Counted from the first letter of the stretch, positions 53,231 to 64,000 are shown. The stretch: 64,000 nt of DNA from Amblyomma americanum (GCF_052857255.1 NC_135506.1:78972324-79036323), one strand, 5' to 3'. Notes: generated by a model from the letters alone, not told the origin. Numbers and translations are program-made.

Positions 53231-54152
53231 ACACCTTATATAACTTTTGCCTGCTAACCTTTTCAAAAGACCCGTCGGGGTATTTTCTTAATAGCTCAGA
53301 AGGACCTTGTGTGCTGGATGATATCCAGGACACTGCAACATTCCCGCAGCCGATAGGCCACGGCAGGAACGGAAGGAGCGTACACGCCTGAAAACGAGAC
53401 AGGTAAAAAGCGGCGTTTATTGTCAACAGAGGGTGGTTATATATTAATCCAGGGCCCGGATTACGCAACTGTCAAAAATTCTGTCAAACGTTATTGACAG
53501 TGCCGTCAAGTGATGAAACGAAGAGACGTAACCGCTTGACGCAACGAGGAATAAGCCAATTACAGCAGGGCAGCGCCCCGAGAGCATTTATTTGGACTGT
53601 GAGAGGCCGTCTGCTAAATTTTTGTAAAAAGGCTTAAGAAATACGCTGCAATCAAAATAACTAATTTTTCATTTTAACTAAACATAGTTGGAAAATATTC
53701 AGCAAAAGAAAAGGCGTTCGAAGTTGTGCTAATAAATTGGCTGGTGGGTAACTTTTGCTGCCGCGGGGATGCGCTGACGGCGGTAAAACGTCAAGTCGCT
53801 TTGCACTAATGAGGCCGATTCCACGCCGTGTTATTGGTTGTTACTCGCTACTGTGCGGTTGACCGAAGTGTGCAGAAAAATTTCAACAACGGCAGTGATA
53901 GGCACGTTACTACCGAGCGAACTTGCAAGGAGCGCACGGAACGAAATCGACTAAGACAACTTGTTGAAATCTGTGTTGTTCGGCTTTTTCGATCGATGAC
54001 AAAAATGCCAAAAGGTGGGGTGTTGCAGTATGTGACGAGTGGATGTCTGTTTCTTTTCCCTTGGGAAACAGAAGACGACCACGAAGTGCCGTTTGCTGGG
54101 AAAAATAGTGAATTGTCAGCATAAGCGTGCCTTATTTTTATGTAGCAGTGTG

Positions 54153-54523
54153 TCACAGAGGTGACGACGGCACCCACCCCTTCTGCGCAATAACTTTACA
54201 AAATGCCTCCAGCACCGGCTGTACGCATTTGCTCACCTTCGGTTGTGCGATGCCGATGTTCGCCTTGTTACCAACGGCAGCTTGAAAGCCGCCAGTGGCA
54301 AATAACCGCAGTGCACACAGCACTTTCCGCCGCACCGACAGCGCGCTCGCACGCAAACCTCCCAGTTCATCGGCGACTTCGTCGCCATCCACTCCACAGT
54401 CTGTTTCTCCAGTCGAAAAAGGCGTCGCAACAGCTCGCCCGGCAGGTCAAGCGTGTCTTCGTGCGCCCTCCTTCGCCGTTGCTCGCGCCGGCGCAGCCGC
54501 CTCAGTCGTATCTCCGCGTACAT
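54153..54523 (-). pseudogene. Harbinger-type transposase, N-terminal remnant
   Basis: The first frame (from an ATG at 54523) reads R-R-R-E-Q-R-R-R-R-A-H-E, L-L-R-R-L-F-R-L-E-K-Q-T-V-E-W. A frameshift near 54395 leads into D-E-L-G-G, then R-K-V-L-C-A-L-R-L-F-A-T-G-G-F-Q-A-A-V-G and I-A-Q-P-K-V-S-K-C-V. This is the N-terminal helix-turn-helix region of HARBI1-like transposases (usual form L-x-F-L-A-T-G-S-F-Q...I-S-Q-S-x-V-S-R). The frame ends in a stop at 54153 before any DDE residue. The Ruka insertion lies directly upstream of the ATG. Confidence 0.75.
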
Positions 54524-54838
54524 AATAATAATAATTGGTTTTTTGGGGAAAGGAAATGGCGCAGTATCTGTCTCATATATCATTGGACACCTGAAGCGCG
54601 CCATAAGGGAAGGGGAAAGGAGGGAGTGAAAGAAGAAAGGAAGAAAGAGGTGCCGTAGTGGAGGGCTCCGGGGTAATTTCGACCACCTGGGAATCTTTAA
54701 CGGGCACTGACATCGCACAGCACACGGACGCCTTAGCGTTTTTCCTCCATAAAAATGCAGCCGCCGCGGTCGGGTTCGAACCCGGGAACTCCGGATCAGT
54801 AGTCGAGCGCCCTAACCACTGAGCCACCGCGGCGGGTA
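54524..54838 (-). mobile_element. Full-length Ruka-like SINE inside the Harbinger element
   Basis: TTGGTTTTTTGGGGAAAGG to TGAGCCACCGCGGCGGG, with the inverted B box GGGTTCGAACCCGGG. Well preserved. Target duplication not clear. Confidence 0.9.
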
Positions 54839-54890
54839 ACACCGCCTCCATTTTCTGTCACAAACGCAAAGGTCAAATTGACGGCCTCGA

Positions 54891-55566
54891 GGAGGAGGAG
54901 GAGGAGTAACATTTATTCAGAGCATAAAAACTGGGTGGGTTCAATACGAGAACCCATTGGTCGCCATCATAATCCGGCCCCTCTCAACCAGCGATTTCTG
55001 GTCGAGGGGGCTGTGGCTATGAAGGGTTGCCTCCCAGCGCTCATAAGTTGGATCGGGATTGCTGTCCAAATCTGGGTTTTCTTGACATTCCCAAACCGCG
55101 TGAAAGAGTGTGCCAACTGCTCCACAGAAGGGGCAGGACAAATCGTAGGTGTCTGGGTACCATTTACTCATTAGGTAAAGATTGGGCAGAGTATTAGTTT
55201 GTAGTCGCCTGATTATGTGCTCTTCATATTTATTTAGGGTTTTTTGAGGAAGAGGATATTTCCTTCTTGTGATCTTGCAGTACTCCGTAATTTCTGCGTA
55301 GCTTAGTAAGGGTAAGGGGTTGTCAACTGTGTCAGAGAGAGGCTGCGTGCCAGATGTTCGGAGGAGGAGAGCGCGAGCAGCTGTGTTGGCCGCCTCATTT
55401 CCCGTCGTTGAGAGGTGCCCAGGCGTCCAGAAGATCTGGATGTTGGAATGATTAGACCTTTCCAAAATTTCCCAACACGGAGCGCCAACGCGGCCTCTGA
55501 GGTAATTGCGTACCGCTGCTTGTGAGTCAGACATAACCGTTGCCTCGCTGTTCTTTGATATCGCTA
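54891..55566 (-). mobile_element. 5'-truncated LINE inside the Harbinger element
   Basis: GACGGCCTCGA is duplicated at 54880-54890 and 55567-55577, fixing the ends. The minus frame (54941-55534) is one open stretch of 197 codons. It starts with the second RNase H Asp (S-D-S-Q-A-A-V-R-N), continues W-T-P-G-H-L-S-T-T-G-N-E-A-A-N and R-R-L-Q-T-N-T-L-P-N-L-Y, has a full zinc knuckle C-P-F-C-G-A-V-G-T-L-F-H-A-V-W-E-C, and ends Y-E-R-W-E-A-T-L...L-V-E-R. The 3' tail is CTGAATAAATGTTAC followed by (TCC)n. The intact frame suggests a young insertion. Confidence 0.93.
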
Positions 55567-55794
55567 GACGGCCTCGAAACTGTCACAAAAACTGTCAATT
55601 AGCGGCTGCATAATTACGTGTGCAACGTCACCACTTCTGCCACACCAGTGACGTATTCTGCAGCCACCCATGGCGCAAAAAAGCATAATGGCCACCGGCG
55701 ACGACCGACCCATAGGAGTGAGGCTTATTGACACCTTTTTGACAATTTTTTGACAATTTTCCTAATTGACAGCTGCGTAATCTGGCCCCAGGAG

Positions 55795-57320
55795 AGAGAA
55801 CGGAAAAGCGAACATGGCGAGGTAGAAAGAAAACATCACGCTTGCGCAGTGTGTAGCCCGCACTATGACACAGCTGCCGATACAACAGACACTCCGTTAA
55901 TCAGAACATTTTGAACAGTCAGCATCATCAGTCGGGTGATCGCCGCAGAAGAAGACTACGGCGGGCACATCAGATGAGCTAAGGTTTGAGGAAAATGGTT
56001 GTCCGTGCAAAGGGGGCAACGCGTCGCTGATTTCGAAGCTCTGCTGCTATGACCAAAATGCCAAAAAGTTCTGTATTGCAAAAGGTCGAGGTTGTAGCGG
56101 GTCGACGCAGTGCACTATGGGCCGAACCTTAAGCTCAGATGTGAGCGAAAACCCTGCAAAAGCTGCGATTATGGGCTCTGCAGGCTCACGAGAGCAATCA
56201 ACATTTCCGATACAGCGGAATACTATTATCAAGTCTCACCGGCGTCCTAAAGGTCCTCAAGCATGTCCTAAGGAGAAGCCGATGGGTCCCCTGCGCACAT
56301 GATGCCTTTGGTACAAGAGAGTTGTTCAGGTATGAAATGTGTAACTGGAAAAGACTCGAAGGAAGTGTGATGAACAACACGCACCGGTCATCCGAGGATC
56401 GGCACAGAATGAACCTCCTGCGAAAGGGCGCACCTCAGAAATTTTCAAGTGGCGGCTGACTGAAGCCTTCAGCTGCTCCTGGATGATTTTAAGTTTTCAG
56501 TTTTAGAGCTCTGTCTCTAGTAGGTACAGACACCATTAGAACCCTATTTACACCAATTTTTTTCGAAGGACACCAGGAGCAAGCTTTGGGCCGGCAGACT
56601 GCGAATCAGGGTGCTGGACATCCACTCGTGGTCCGGGTGGACATCAGACTTGACTTCCGCCTAAATACGAAAACACCTGGTCAAAACCCCGACTCGTGTA
56701 TCCTCACCTGAGAAGGCTGAAGAGACCGTCCAGAGGAGGCAACAGGTTCGAAGACAGGCACAGGCTCCACGGCAGAGCAAACTTGGCGCCTCTTGTTCGT
56801 TAGTTGATATCCGGTAGTCTTTGTCTTGGTTCACAAAGCCTAGACACAGCAGATGAGTGGAAATAAAGAACGGGAAAAACATGCTCGTACCATGCCGAAC
56901 AACTTTATTTTGTATACCGACTACGATAAAAAATTGATGCGGATTAGCTCAGCTAATACAGGATATATGAAGCGAAAGATGTCGTCGTTTGCTGTGTTCG
57001 TTGGCGTTGGCATTGACAATGTTCTAGACAGCGATGGCTTTGAGCAAGATGGCCTCATGACTGGCTCCCTGTATATGCAGACGCCTCATTCGTGCTTTGA
57101 TACAAGTGACGGTGGTGAGAGAGATATGTGGCCTGAATGCATTAGTGCTGAGAGCGTTGTGGCTGACATGCGGCACTGCAGCAATAGCTACGCCGCAGCG
57201 CTCATTTGGTGATCAATCCCTCGCGATCAACCATTAACTGCATGCCACCTCCCAGGGTGGCAGGGAGGGCACGCTGCCTATCCCGCGTGCTGAACGCAAT
57301 CAAAGCAGGCTTTTGCAGCT
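55795..57320. other. Unassigned DNA
   Basis: A plus frame at 56853-57212 (119 codons) has ordinary composition but no motif I know. Its ATG follows an unremarkable context. Not called as a gene. Confidence 0.3.
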
Positions 57321-57324
57321 GAAT

Positions 57325-57440
57325 ACCAACGCCGCGTACATGAAAGCGAGATTGAGGTCTGCACTGACCCACTGAGCCGGTTGTGCGCCTTTCCTTTCGT
57401 GAAAATGAACGGCCTTTGCAAAGTTGTCAACGCCAATGAA
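57325..57440 (+). repeat. TATGCGCCTTTCC repeat, copy 5
   Basis: ACGCCGCGTACATGAAAGCG, GTCTGCACTGACCCACTGAG and TGTGCGCCTTTCCTTTCGTG, ending GTTGTCAACGCCAATG. A Ruka fragment begins 30 bases later, repeating the association seen at 13.8 and 14.8 kb. Confidence 0.6.
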
Positions 57441-57471
57441 CTCTATGAACGCCGTCGGCTCACTTGTTTTG

Positions 57472-57590
57472 TTCGGTTTTTGAGGAAAGGAAATGGCACA
57501 GTAACCATCTCACATGTCTCGGTGGACAACCGAACCGAGCCGTAAAAGAAGGGACGAAGGAGGGAGACAACGAAGAAAGAGAAAACTGAG
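57472..57590 (-). mobile_element. Ruka 3' part
   Basis: GGTTTTTGAGGAAAGGAAAT, CATGTCTCGGTGGACAACC and AAAGAAGGGACGAAGGAGGG. Confidence 0.75.
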
Positions 57591-57594
57591 AATT

Positions 57595-60500
57595 GGAAGT
57601 TTAATTTTGAGGAAAGGCGGGGGGCTGCGCAGCGGCAGAACACCTTTGGCTCGGGGGTACTAGTGGCGCACGCGCAGTAGTGACTAGTGAGCAAGAGAGA
57701 AATATCCGCGGTGAGGCTCGCGTTGTGACGTCATGTGCTTCCTGGAAACACCGCCACGGCGAAATCGCAAGTTCACGGCCAGTGAAGCTTTCGCTTTAAA
57801 AATATGGCATTGATTAGTTGGTGTTATGCTATTGGTTTCAACATATCAGCGGCATTTTCAATGTGACTGCACAAAGTAACCGCGCATGAGGTATTGTGTA
57901 TGCTCAGCTATAAACACCAGTTTTTCTAAACTGCATCGCTAAGTGATTGATGGCGGCTTGTGGCTGCGATCGATGGTGGCTGGATTTTTGGTAACGTTAT
58001 AGCGATGCACTTTGTTCAAGATATCGATCAGGCGGTGTCGTCTCAAAAGGACAGACTCTCTTCACCTCTTCCAACTCTTCACAACGACGTACTCCACCCG
58101 TAAGATTCCTCCTCTTCGCCACAATTTCCTGTAACTTGCTGCCGCTAACCGAACTAGCCCCTACCACCCCTGACGGAGCGGAAGCGGCTCCGAAACGGGG
58201 CATTTTTTACCCACCAGGAAGTGGTAAATGTACACTGGTGCTCTTGGACTTGCGCTTAGCCTAGATGAAGTTAATTACATTTTTCAGTGTGTCGCAAAAA
58301 GCATGAATTAAGGAAGTAACCAGAAGCTTATGCTACATTAGATAAATTCCCATAAACAATGTTATTGCATCTACGGCGTCGGAGGAAGCACCCTACCCGA
58401 ACGAGATGGTGAAGAGTATAACACAGTAGTTCAGAGGTTGCACCTTCGGTACAGGGGAACGCGGGCTCTCCTCCAACTGTCACAAAAAACTACTGTCGCG
58501 ACACGAAGCCGCCTCCTGGCGGAAAATATGAATTGGCTCCTATCCACACTGGCGCATAGCTCACTACTACACTCTGCGGTACTGCAGCTATTGCCCATCA
58601 TACGGGCCATGTATGGGCATGCCCGTATCCAACGGGTGCTCCTCCTACCGCAGTCCTGATCCCTAATACTGGGAGACAAGGATGACGTGCAGAACGCTGA
58701 GCAGAACGCGCTGGCTGATCTTTAGAGCTTAGGCAGGGGCCCTGCCCCCGTAGACCTGGACTGAGGGCCCCGCCCGAGCAGCGGAGGTTAACTTGTCTTA
58801 CATTTTACAAAGTTTTTTTCACTCACTCATCGAGGAAACAGCAGAGATTTCACTGAACTCACCGAATTTATTTCGAAGGGCCATGGACGTCTCTGCTGCG
58901 CTCGAGCAACCTGGCAATGGTCTTGGAGGATAGGGAACGCGAAGCTCGTCAAGTCTCCGGTCTTCACTTCATAATAGAGCGCAGCTCTTAAGGCCCGTTC
59001 CACGCTCCCGCGTCGCAGTCGTCGGCGTAGACGTCGGTGTAATCATTTGGCGAAAAAGGAGAGCGAAACGCCACCTGAAAAGTGGCCTCTTGAGGAAGGA
59101 CCCAGATGGTGGCTAGCAAGCTTTGCATTACCGGCTATTGTAATCGTCTGTCAAGATTTTAGTGTCTGTTGCTTTTGTTCTGGCGGGCGAAATAAATCTA
59201 ACTCCTTGGTTGGCTGAATGATTGATTTCACTTTTCTTGCCCTTCTCTGGCGCTGCTTTGACTGTCCATATCTTCGCTAGCGTGGATGAGTAAGGGAGTG
59301 AGTGCTTTGGTTGAATTTATAAAAGGTGTTATATTTTTTTTTGGCACGCTGCCTGTGCCAATATTACGCCCCAAGGTCTCCAAGCGTACTCCTATCACCC
59401 CTGAACGTCTGCTCGGACCTCCGATCATTGACCCAGGGAGCGATCTCTACCGGCTACGCCATCTTCTGCCACCCCAATCGGCCCACTGAGCCCCGCGGCC
59501 AGACACTTTCATTCGACCAGAGGGTGCTCGGGTGCTTAATGCAATAAACTCGATGAAAAAAACTGGAGCCAATTTGTGGTGTTCAGACCCGGCGTAAGCT
59601 TTTGAGCAGCTTCAGTGGTGTAGTGGAAGCCGCTCGTTTTCAAGTCCTGTCTTGAATGACCAAACTCTGTGCTCAGTGGGTTTCACTGCGTTAGGAGTGT
59701 AAGTGCCATTTCTCAAAACAACGCTTTCCGTGGTCTCAAGCCTCAAGCCACCAATAAAACACGTCTGCACTCTACCAGGCTTCACCATCCACACGGCCCA
59801 CTCACCTTTTTCTTTCGAGGGGCAGCTACATCGCCGATCCACCAGGCAGGAAGCAAGATCTGCGGACATGCATGAGAGGAGTTCCACATTTAGGTGCCCG
59901 AGAGGGCTCTTAATCTTAACTCCTCAAAGCGTAGCACTTTGGGAATGTGCCGGGTAAGGATCAGTGGAGGGGATGCTGGAAATACGACAGGGTTTGCAAC
60001 TTCCAAGGATGCGCGCAAAGATTACGAAAATTGCAATGGTTCGAGGTTCTTTACTTTTGCTTCGGCGCGCCAGCTTAAAATTGGATGACCTGTACGCCTT
60101 CAGGCTCGTCTACGGACGACTTTTATAGTGAGTCTACTGTACGACGTCCACGCGTTCGAACGTCTGCAGTTTTCATGGCAGCTTTGCTCTCGAATTTCAA
60201 AGAAACGTTTTAAAAAAGTACAGTAATGATGAGTAACGGTGATAACTGAATTGCGCCTGCAACTGGAACTCTCATGTGCGCCGGGCTTAGATTTACACGC
60301 CGGGATTAAAATCGTTAGATTACGGCTTATCAGGAAGCAATGGCGGCTCTGACGGCTGTGACGGTGTTAGATTAGTGCTGACGGTGTTAGATTACGTAGA
60401 CTAAAGTTAAAAATAAGGTAAAGGAACTCACCGAAACTGGCGTTGCACAGCGCAGTTGCATGACCACTTCAACAGCAGTCTCTCGTTGCACCAGGAACAG

Positions 60501-60845
60501 CCGCAGGTTCAAGAGTGCTGCGGTCTGCAGCTGTCCTGGCCGTGTTTGTTGCCATTCATGTGGTGCTCTATTTTGAACCGCGCCTCCTACCTTTCGGTAG
60601 TGGGCGTAATTTAAGTCTGTGCTGCGACTGTTTTCGACTTAGGCGCTTTGTGTAGCTGGTGGCTTTGTTAGCCCTGTCTCTAGTGTCGCAGTGGTAATTT
60701 CCTCTGTGTGATTATGGTGGTTGTCACTGCGTTATAAATCGAGAGCTTCTGTCGCGTTCTTTATTGTTAAGAAGTTGCGCGAATGGCTGAAAACTTTACA
60801 GCTACGGTTCGACGGAGGACCGTCGTTGTATCGGTGATTTCTCCT
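57595..60845. other. Long unassigned stretch
   Basis: No confident gene. 58720-58830 (AGCTTAGGCAGGGGCC... then TTTACAAAGTTTTTTTCACT and CACTCATCG) has the look of a LINE 3' tail, and 59400-59560 ends in GCAATAAACTCG like another retroelement end, but neither has a recognisable coding part. At 60354-60393 TGACGGTGTTAGATTA occurs twice. Confidence 0.3.
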
Positions 60846-60849
60846 TGCA

Positions 60850-61520
60850 AATATCTATCTATCCGTCGATGCGATGAGCGCCGCCTCAGCGCGCCGGCAA
60901 GTAGTAGCGGTAGTGCTCGCTGTAATGTTGTTTTCGCAGTAAGAGAGGTGATGTCGTAATTGTTGTTTTGATTGTGCGCTTGTTACGTAAGTGGTCTCTA
61001 CATGAGGGACAGCTGTAGCATGACCGAAGACGAAGTGGCCGCCATCGACCCCGTCATGACCAGTCGAAGAGTTACCATTAGAGTGAAACAGAGTCACAAT
61101 GGTTGTCTCTACTTTTTGCGGGCCGGTGATGACGGGTACTTTGAAGTGAGAGTCGCAATAGTGGTATGAAGCTGCAGTTAGTTCATTTAGATGCACGTGG
61201 TGTATGGAGGAGACGCCTTGCGTTGTCACTTGGATACGAGTGTTGTGTGTTTTCTTTTGTCGTTGTGCACATGGATGTGGTTGTGTTCTATCAGGTGGCA
61301 TGGATCGTCGCTGTACCAGGGCGGCTATTGTATGTAGGTGTTGTGGCGGTTAGAATGGTTTGGCGGAGGTGCCGTACTTGGTACCCGTGGTTGTTTTGTG
61401 TGGCCTGCGTGCATGCTGCTTACGCTCGGGCACATGAGGAATAGCAGAAACGTCGCTAGCTGTTGCGAACGCAATGGCAGACATCAGCATCAGGAGTTGA
61501 GCCAAAGGAGCCGTGACTAG
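60850..61520 (-). repeat. Dispersed leader/Thr-rich family, copy F
   Basis: Signature at 61427-61462 (plus ACATGAGGAATAGCAGAAAC). After an acceptor-like TTCGCAACAG the minus strand reads L-A-T-F-L-L-F-L-M-C-P-S-V-S-S-M, then H-T-K-Q-P and N-H-S-N-R-H-N-T-Y and a TAG. Leader and tail share one frame. A further minus frame (60855-61301) is Thr/His/Ser-rich. Confidence 0.5.
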
Positions 61521-61524
61521 TGGG

Positions 61525-62495
61525 CTCAAAGCTTGGCCCCTCTGACAGCCTGCGAAAAGGTAATAACCGCTGCTTAGTTGAGGCACTGTACTCGCAGCAC
61601 GGCGCGCTATTGCATCATATCCGGAGTGTCTTGAGAAAGCCGTCCCGCGGGCTCCTATTCATCAGAAGAGCCTGACACATGCTGTAATTTCTACTTTTCT
61701 ACAACGCAAAAGGAAGGCTGTAAATTTCAAGAGGAATGACGAGTATACGCAGTCAATGAAAAACACTGACTGATTTCACGATGTTCGACACTCTCTACCG
61801 CGTGTCCGTCGACCTGAATAAGTTTCACTGAGTAGGAATTAAGGAGGCACGTATTTTACAAAAGTCAGCACATCTCTTCTCTGAAGGTTGACATTTTTCG
61901 AAGAGGCCCCTCATCAAAAGGCAGCTGGCTTGTATTTCTTGCTAAAGAGAGGAAAGAGAGAGCGACCAAAATAGCGAATAATCTATGCCACTTTATAGCT
62001 GCAGAGCTGCTGCGAAAAAGTGGTGCAGCATATGATATCAAAGCTGTCTAGGTCTGAAGACATGTCAAAGGATCTGGGATTAGACAAATCACCTTCAGAT
62101 CCATGGCTTATTAGCGATATTCGCGTGGTTTCATATCGACTCACCGTGCACTTCTCCCGAGGTGCTATTCCTGATGATGCAAGGCTTGTCACTGTAGCGA
62201 TGCTGGTTGTTCAGTGGTCACAAGATTGTTGCTCTCACAGCAGTGAGGAGAGTGCTGGATGTACTACATCCTGCCGTCGACATTCGCGTCTTAGCGTGAT
62301 AACCGCAGCTGTCAATGTCCTGCTGGTAGTTACCGCGTGAAAAAGCTGCATGACGCTAAGGATTTAGTTTGTCCTCTTGGCACCTGTTTGATCGATGTTT
62401 TGTCTAGCGTTGTCATGCGGGTGAGTATGATGACCTTGCTGCGCCCCGGTTTTTCAATCCGTGGAGATGCAGTTGTGAATTTCGTGATTGCGCTG
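61525..62495. other. Unassigned DNA
   Basis: Nothing recognised. Confidence 0.3.
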
Positions 62496-62499
62496 CAGT

Positions 62500-63000
62500 T
62501 GTCGATGCTTCGACGTGGTCGCCAGAGCCCTGGAATCAGTGGTGTTAAATGTCCTGGTAGGATGGTGGTGCTTGTTACCTCTCACAGGTCAGTTTATTGC
62601 TGTGCTTGCTTGTTCGCCGTCGTCGTGGTTGGTCCTTGTGAGCAAATAGCTGTTTTTGTTGTTTCTTCTGAGTGGCTGTTCGGGGTGTTTCCGGCTTTGT
62701 TGCTGTGGTTTTCGAAACTGGTCAGTCAGATGGCCGCGGTCGATGAAATGAACTGTCCTATTCACTGTTGCTACTGCTCTCCTTTGTTCCGTGTCAACCG
62801 CTGCGTTTCTATGGTCGTGTAATGTTGGCGTTAGTTTGTAGCTGTGGGTCTTGTTGTTTCGGAGAATGTCGTTGCTCGTTGAATGACCCGCACTGCAATC
62901 ATGAGGAAAAGCACCAGCGCCGCGAGCAGAACAGCCAGGTGGTCGTAAGTCGCCGATGACACGAAGAAACAGGAGCAATGTGTTTTTGATACGACGCACA
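62500..63000 (-). repeat. Dispersed leader/Thr-rich family, copy G
   Basis: Signature at 62896-62930 (plus ATCATGAGGAAAAGCACCAG). The minus frame (62831-63106) reads H-L-A-V-L-L-A-A-L-V-L-F-L-M-I-A-V-R-V-I-Q, then T-T-F-S-E-T-T-R-P-T and a stop. Another phase (62589-63011) holds N-N-K-N-S-Y, also present in copy B. Longest copy here, with homology to both B and D. Confidence 0.55.
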
Positions 63001-63004
63001 TGAC

Positions 63005-63480
63005 GAAGCACTGCTGGATATCTTCACGCTGGGACTTGCTTTGATACGCGTGTATAACAATGTTGCATGCGGAGATTGCGTACACATGCGCCACGCCGAT
63101 TCCCAAAACACAGCTGTAGCAGGCTTGTCGCTATAGGCTGGCAGTGTGACCCCTGCAATGAAGAAGGCAGCACACCGATATAGAGTGTTGCATCAGGGTG
63201 TTACAAACACATGCTAACACCTCGGGTCAGAGAGTGTTTTCTCTTGGGCGACTTACTCACCTTTTGGCTTGAGTTGGGCTGTAACAGCGCAATGCAACGA
63301 AAAAGAACTTCTTGCCTTTTATCAGCAAAACAAAGAAATCAAGAGCTCTTCTTGGTCGTGACAAATTTCTTTGACGGAATTTCTTCACAGCTAAGTGTTC
63401 TATGATTTCTTGCAGTAAATCTCTGATTCACATGACTGCAGCACCTTTAGTAGCGACGTGGTAGTGAAGAAGCGATAAAA
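63005..63480. other. Unassigned DNA
   Basis: Nothing recognised. Confidence 0.3.
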
Positions 63481-63485
63481 ACTTC

Positions 63486-63535
63486 ACGGGACACTGAAGC
63501 TCCACCTTAAGGGCATGACGCGATAGCCTTAATCC
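63486..63535 (+). repeat. GGGACACA...CGCGATAGC repeat, copy 3
   Basis: GGGACACTGAAGCTCCACC, TTAAGGGCATGACGCGATAG and CCTTAAT. Confidence 0.55.
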
Positions 63536-63749
63536 AAGCAGCACTGGTAATCGGTAATTTTTGAAAGGTTTTGACAATAACGGTCCTACGAAGGACAAGA
63601 GTCAAACGAACCCTTCCGAATATTTGGCCGATTACCCGTGCTGCTTGGGAATGCGTCCCTGCAGCAGCCTGGGGTCGTCTTTTCGTACAACTTCGCAGAC
63701 ACCCTCATTTTCTACTTTTCTTCATAGATAGCTGGGAGCCCGCATACAG

Positions 63750-63910
63750 CACCTTGCGCAATGGTGCAGCTGTTAAGGTATGCGCCACTGCCCCCACAGG
63801 GGGCTTCTTCAAAGAAAGCCACCAGTGGAGATAGTGCACCTTCCACAAAGGTCACGTGTCGTTGCGACGTCATCACAACCTGCCAACCGCACTGTGAGCA
63901 GACTGCCCGT
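63750..63910. mobile_element. Broken SINE of the GCGATGGCAGG family
   Basis: TTGCGCAATGGTGCAGC and GTATGCGCCACTGCCCC resemble the head at 8068. AAGGTCACGTG...ACGTCATCACAACCTGCC resembles the inverted tail of the same family, so two pieces may be joined in opposite orientation. Confidence 0.4.
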
Positions 63911-64000
63911 CCTGGCAAGTCGAAGTTAAAATACACGAGAGGTTGTTCGGGGAGTGAAACCTGCGTCTTAGAAGCCCCTCCCTCAACCCAAAGGAAATGG
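63911..64000. other. Unassigned end of window
   Basis: Ends in CAAAGGAAATGG, which could be the start of an inverted Ruka tail running off the edge. Confidence 0.25.

Larger units (their letters stand above)
53450..55791 (-). mobile_element. Harbinger-like DNA transposon with nested insertions
   Basis: The terminal inverted repeats read CAGGGCCCGGATTACGCA at 53450 and, inverted, CTGGGGCCAGATTACGCA at 55791. Each is followed by subterminal TGTCAA/TTGACA words. Between them are a PIF/Harbinger-type transposase N-terminus (54153-54523, minus), a Ruka SINE (54524-54838) and a LINE (54891-55566). Removing the two insertions leaves about 1.35 kb. No DDE catalytic domain is visible, so it is an internally deleted, non-autonomous copy. 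The 3-base target duplication expected for this superfamily is not clear. Confidence 0.7.

Noticed and set aside
56853..57212. 119-codon plus frame as a hypothetical gene
   Set aside because: No domain, splice or conservation evidence. Frames of this size occur by chance in this window.
62337..62822. 161-codon Val-rich plus frame
   Set aside because: It lies opposite the leader/Thr-rich family copy, and the Val/Cys bias follows from the GT-rich strand.

Overview
This window looks like accessory (intergenic plus intronic) DNA from a hard tick, most probably a metastriate ixodid. The reason is the repeat content. At least fifteen full or broken copies of a tRNA-derived SINE match what I remember of the Ruka family of Rhipicephalus. 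Each has a tRNA-like A box and B box, a conserved body, and a 3' end that reads as a C-rich run followed by short A/T repeats. Alongside are other tRNA-derived SINE families, LINEs with endonuclease, reverse transcriptase, RNase H and CCHC parts, a Penelope-like element, P-type and Harbinger-type DNA transposon remains, and minisatellites. No bacterial gene organisation, rRNA, functional tRNA gene or CRISPR array is visible.

Layout. 1-2.4 kb: two copies of a dispersed family whose minus strand reads as a hydrophobic leader plus a Thr/His/Asn-rich tail. 2.6-3.3 kb: two copies of an AT-rich repeat. 4.4-10 kb: decayed RTE-type LINE, a SINE, a LINE tail and a broken P-element transposase. 11.8-26.4 kb: the densest repeat zone, with about fifteen SINE fragments, five LINE pieces, an STPR-like peptide-repeat fragment, and a segmental duplication (about 3.2 kb apart) carrying two paralogous first exons of an unknown secreted protein on the minus strand. 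27-33 kb: LINE tails, a candidate terminal exon (28.3 kb) and a 14-unit minisatellite. 34-38.3 kb: the one clearly recognisable cellular gene, a plus-strand membrane M13 (neprilysin-family) protein. It has a candidate cytoplasmic-tail exon, a 2.1 kb intron and one large exon carrying the membrane anchor and whole ectodomain. 38.3-49 kb: mostly unassigned DNA with SINEs and a five-unit minisatellite. 49-63 kb: more copies of the dispersed minus-strand family, a Penelope GIY-YIG fragment, and a Harbinger-like element containing a nested SINE and LINE.

The M13 protein lacks the zinc-binding HExxH motif and the second zinc-site motif, so it is predicted to be a pseudo-peptidase. Its large exon also carries two one-base frame breaks, either assembly errors or real lesions. 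The two secreted-protein exons at 19.5 and 22.8 kb carry complementary damage: one has an intact reading frame but an insertion in its promoter, the other a good TATA box but a premature stop. Almost everything else is transposon-derived and decayed. All boundaries were read by eye, so most repeat edges are approximate unless target-site duplications are cited.
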